A stretch of 14,604 nucleotides of DNA, from positions 1 through 14,604 of the forward strand of contig CANRCH010000032.1 in assembly GCA_947629065.1 (NCBI GenBank), in the 5' to 3' direction. The translations under genes were made by a program, and so were the position numbers. Shown here one piece after another: positions 13,247 through 14,604 of the stretch (positions within the stretch are counted from its first letter, which is position 1; the number at the start of each line of letters is the position of its first letter). Source of the DNA: an uncultured Aliarcobacter sp. GTDB taxonomy: Bacteria > Campylobacterota > Campylobacteria > Campylobacterales > Arcobacteraceae. The notes beneath the pieces are model-generated. The model worked only from the letters and a program-made list of their open reading frames with translations, had not been told where the DNA came from and did not search any database.

Positions 13247-14604
13247 ATGCAAAAAATAGATTTCACATATTTTGAAATAGAGATTAGTTTTTATGGAAAA
13301 ATATATAATACTGAAGATATTAAATCAAATCAAAATTTAGATTCAAAAATTAAAAATGAGTTTGAACTACTTTTAGCTTTGTATCAAAAATACTCCTTTG
13401 ATTTTTTAAAAATACTAGAAGGAGTTTTTTCTTTTTGCATATATGATAAAAAACAAAATCTATATTTTTGTGCAAGAGATAGGTATGGGAATGTTCCTTT
13501 ATTTTATTCTATAATTGAAAACAATTTTTATTTCTCGATAAATCAAAAAACTATTTTAGAAAATCTTGTAAAAAAACCATCTTTAAACAAAGTTGCACTT
13601 AGTAAATATATGCAATATTTTGTATCTTTTGGTGAAGACTCTTTTTATACAAATATCAAAAAACTTGAAAACTCTTCATATTTAATCTATAAAAACAATC
13701 AAACACTAATCAAAAAATATTATAAAATCAATACCTACAAAGCAATTAAAGATGAAAAAAAGGCTTTAAAAGATATTGAAGAACTTTTATATACTTCAAT
13801 AGAGAAAAGAGGTTTTAGCACTGTTTCTTGCCTTTTAAGTGGTGGAATTGATAGTTCATTACTTGCTACTTTATATACTAAAATAAGTGGCAAAAAAATC
13901 AATACTTTTTCACTTGGATATAGTGAATATAAAAACTATTGCGAACTAGATTTTGCAAATATTGTTGCAAAAGATATAAAATCAAATCATCATGAAATTG
14001 TAGTTTCAAAAAATGATTTTATCTCATCATTTTATGAGATGATAGATTTTTTTGATGAACCTCACGGTGATAGTGCTAGTATATCTTTAAATATATTGTT
14101 TGAAAAAATATCATCGCTTGGAATAAAAGATTTGATTTCAGGAGAAGGAAGTGATGAGATATTTTTAGGATATGAAAGCTATGCAAAGTTTAAAAGCTAC
14201 TATGATTTTGAAAAGACTTTACAAACTGATCAAAGAGAGTTCTTAGATGAAATTGTTATTGCACTACAAAACAATACAAAAGAGAGTGAATATTTAAGAA
14301 GAGTTGTAAAAAAACAAAATATATATAACTCATTTGGAGAGGTTTTTAATGATATGCAAAAAAGAAGACTTTTTAATAAAGTTCCATCATTTAAACTAGA
14401 AAATCCAAAACAAGACTGTATTGATTGGATGAGTTATATTGATTTAAAAATATGGCTTGGAGATTCACTATTATCAAAAGTTCATCAAGTTTCAAATAAA
14501 CACTCTTTACAAGTTCACACTCCATTTTTAGATAGTTCATTAGTAAACTATATGTTTAGTGTTGATTCAACTATAAAATTAGGTGATACAAACAAATATC
14601 TACT
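13247..14604 (+). CDS. Asparagine-synthase-like protein with inactive-looking glutaminase domain (partial, 3' end outside window)
   Basis: An ATG nine bases after the permease stop opens a frame that continues for 452 codons to the window edge. Residues 1-105 resemble the second half of the class II glutaminase domain: FYGKIYN (15-21) corresponds to FNGEIYN of AsnB, and LEGVFSFCIYD (57-67) and CARDRYGNVPLFYS (75-88) follow. The first ~55 residues of normal AsnB, including the nucleophile Cys right after Met and the glutamine-binding Arg, are absent, and the oxyanion-hole Asn is Tyr16. An in-frame TAG at 13235 rules out an upstream extension. The synthetase domain looks intact: ATP-pyrophosphatase motif SGGIDSS (198-204), SGEGSDEIFLGY (298-309), and HTPFLD near the end. 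It may therefore use free ammonia or form an amide or lactam bond on another substrate, as in lasso-peptide cyclases and beta-lactam synthetases. No strong ribosome binding site is seen, so coupling to the permease is likely. Confidence 0.85.
   Translation, partial: MQKIDFTYFEIEISFYGKIYNTEDIKSNQNLDSKIKNEFELLLALYQKYSFDFLKILEGVFSFCIYDKKQNLYFCARDRYGNVPLFYSIIENNFYFSINQKTILENLVKKPSLNKVALSKYMQYFVSFGEDSFYTNIKKLENSSYLIYKNNQTLIKKYYKINTYKAIKDEKKALKDIEELLYTSIEKRGFSTVSCLLSGGIDSSLLATLYTKISGKKINTFSLGYSEYKNYCELDFANIVAKDIKSNHHEIVVSKNDFISSFYEMIDFFDEPHGDSASISLNILFEKISSLGIKDLISGEGSDEIFLGYESYAKFKSYYDFEKTLQTDQREFLDEIVIALQNNTKESEYLRRVVKKQNIYNSFGEVFNDMQKRRLFNKVPSFKLENPKQDCIDWMSYIDLKIWLGDSLLSKVHQVSNKHSLQVHTPFLDSSLVNYMFSVDSTIKLGDTNKYL

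Overview
The window is AT-rich and its gene content and order point to a Campylobacterota member of the Arcobacter/Aliarcobacter type. The evidence is a SurA-like periplasmic chaperone next to gatB and gpsA, an accB-accC pair divergent from a nucleotide deaminase, a heme-binding diguanylate cyclase, and the general codon usage. The species assignment is inference, since there is no rRNA in the window.

Layout. (1) 1-856, minus strand: the first 171 codons of a LapA-type surface adhesin (retention module with a TAAG LapG-type cleavage site, cut by the window edge), preceded in the same transcript by a 106-residue protein that resembles a single module from such adhesins. (2) 857-1154: a divergent intergenic region with a dyad. 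(3) 1155-3011, plus strand: a membrane diguanylate cyclase with a periplasmic c-type heme motif and a cysteine-rich cytoplasmic sensor region. (4) 3046-6738, minus strand: a run of four housekeeping genes read from right to left, dCMP deaminase, SurA-like chaperone, gatB and gpsA. (5) 6889-8719, plus strand: accB-accC, the biotin carrier and biotin carboxylase of acetyl-CoA carboxylase. (6) 8720-9060: an unusual intergenic region with two tandem palindromic repeat units, two DnaA-box-like 9-mers and a hairpin touching the next ribosome binding site. (7) 9061-10572: a DEAD-box RNA helicase with its own terminator. (8) 10706-14604, plus strand: a PiT phosphate transporter, an AEC permease whose best-supported start codon is ATA, and an asparagine-synthase-like protein (cut by the window edge) whose glutaminase domain lacks its catalytic residues.

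How the genes work together. The left end is a plausible biofilm module: a redox or ligand signal sensed by the heme cyclase would raise c-di-GMP, which in LapD/LapG systems protects the TAAG site and keeps the adhesin on the surface. LapD, LapG and the type I secretion genes are not in the window, so this link is inference. The middle is core metabolism: dTTP precursor supply, outer-membrane protein folding, tRNA amidation, glycerol-3-phosphate for phospholipids, and malonyl-CoA for fatty acids.

I see no mobile element, CRISPR array, rRNA or tRNA. The least explained items are the stand-alone adhesin-like module, the palindromic repeats after accC, the ATA start and the inactive-looking amidotransferase domain.
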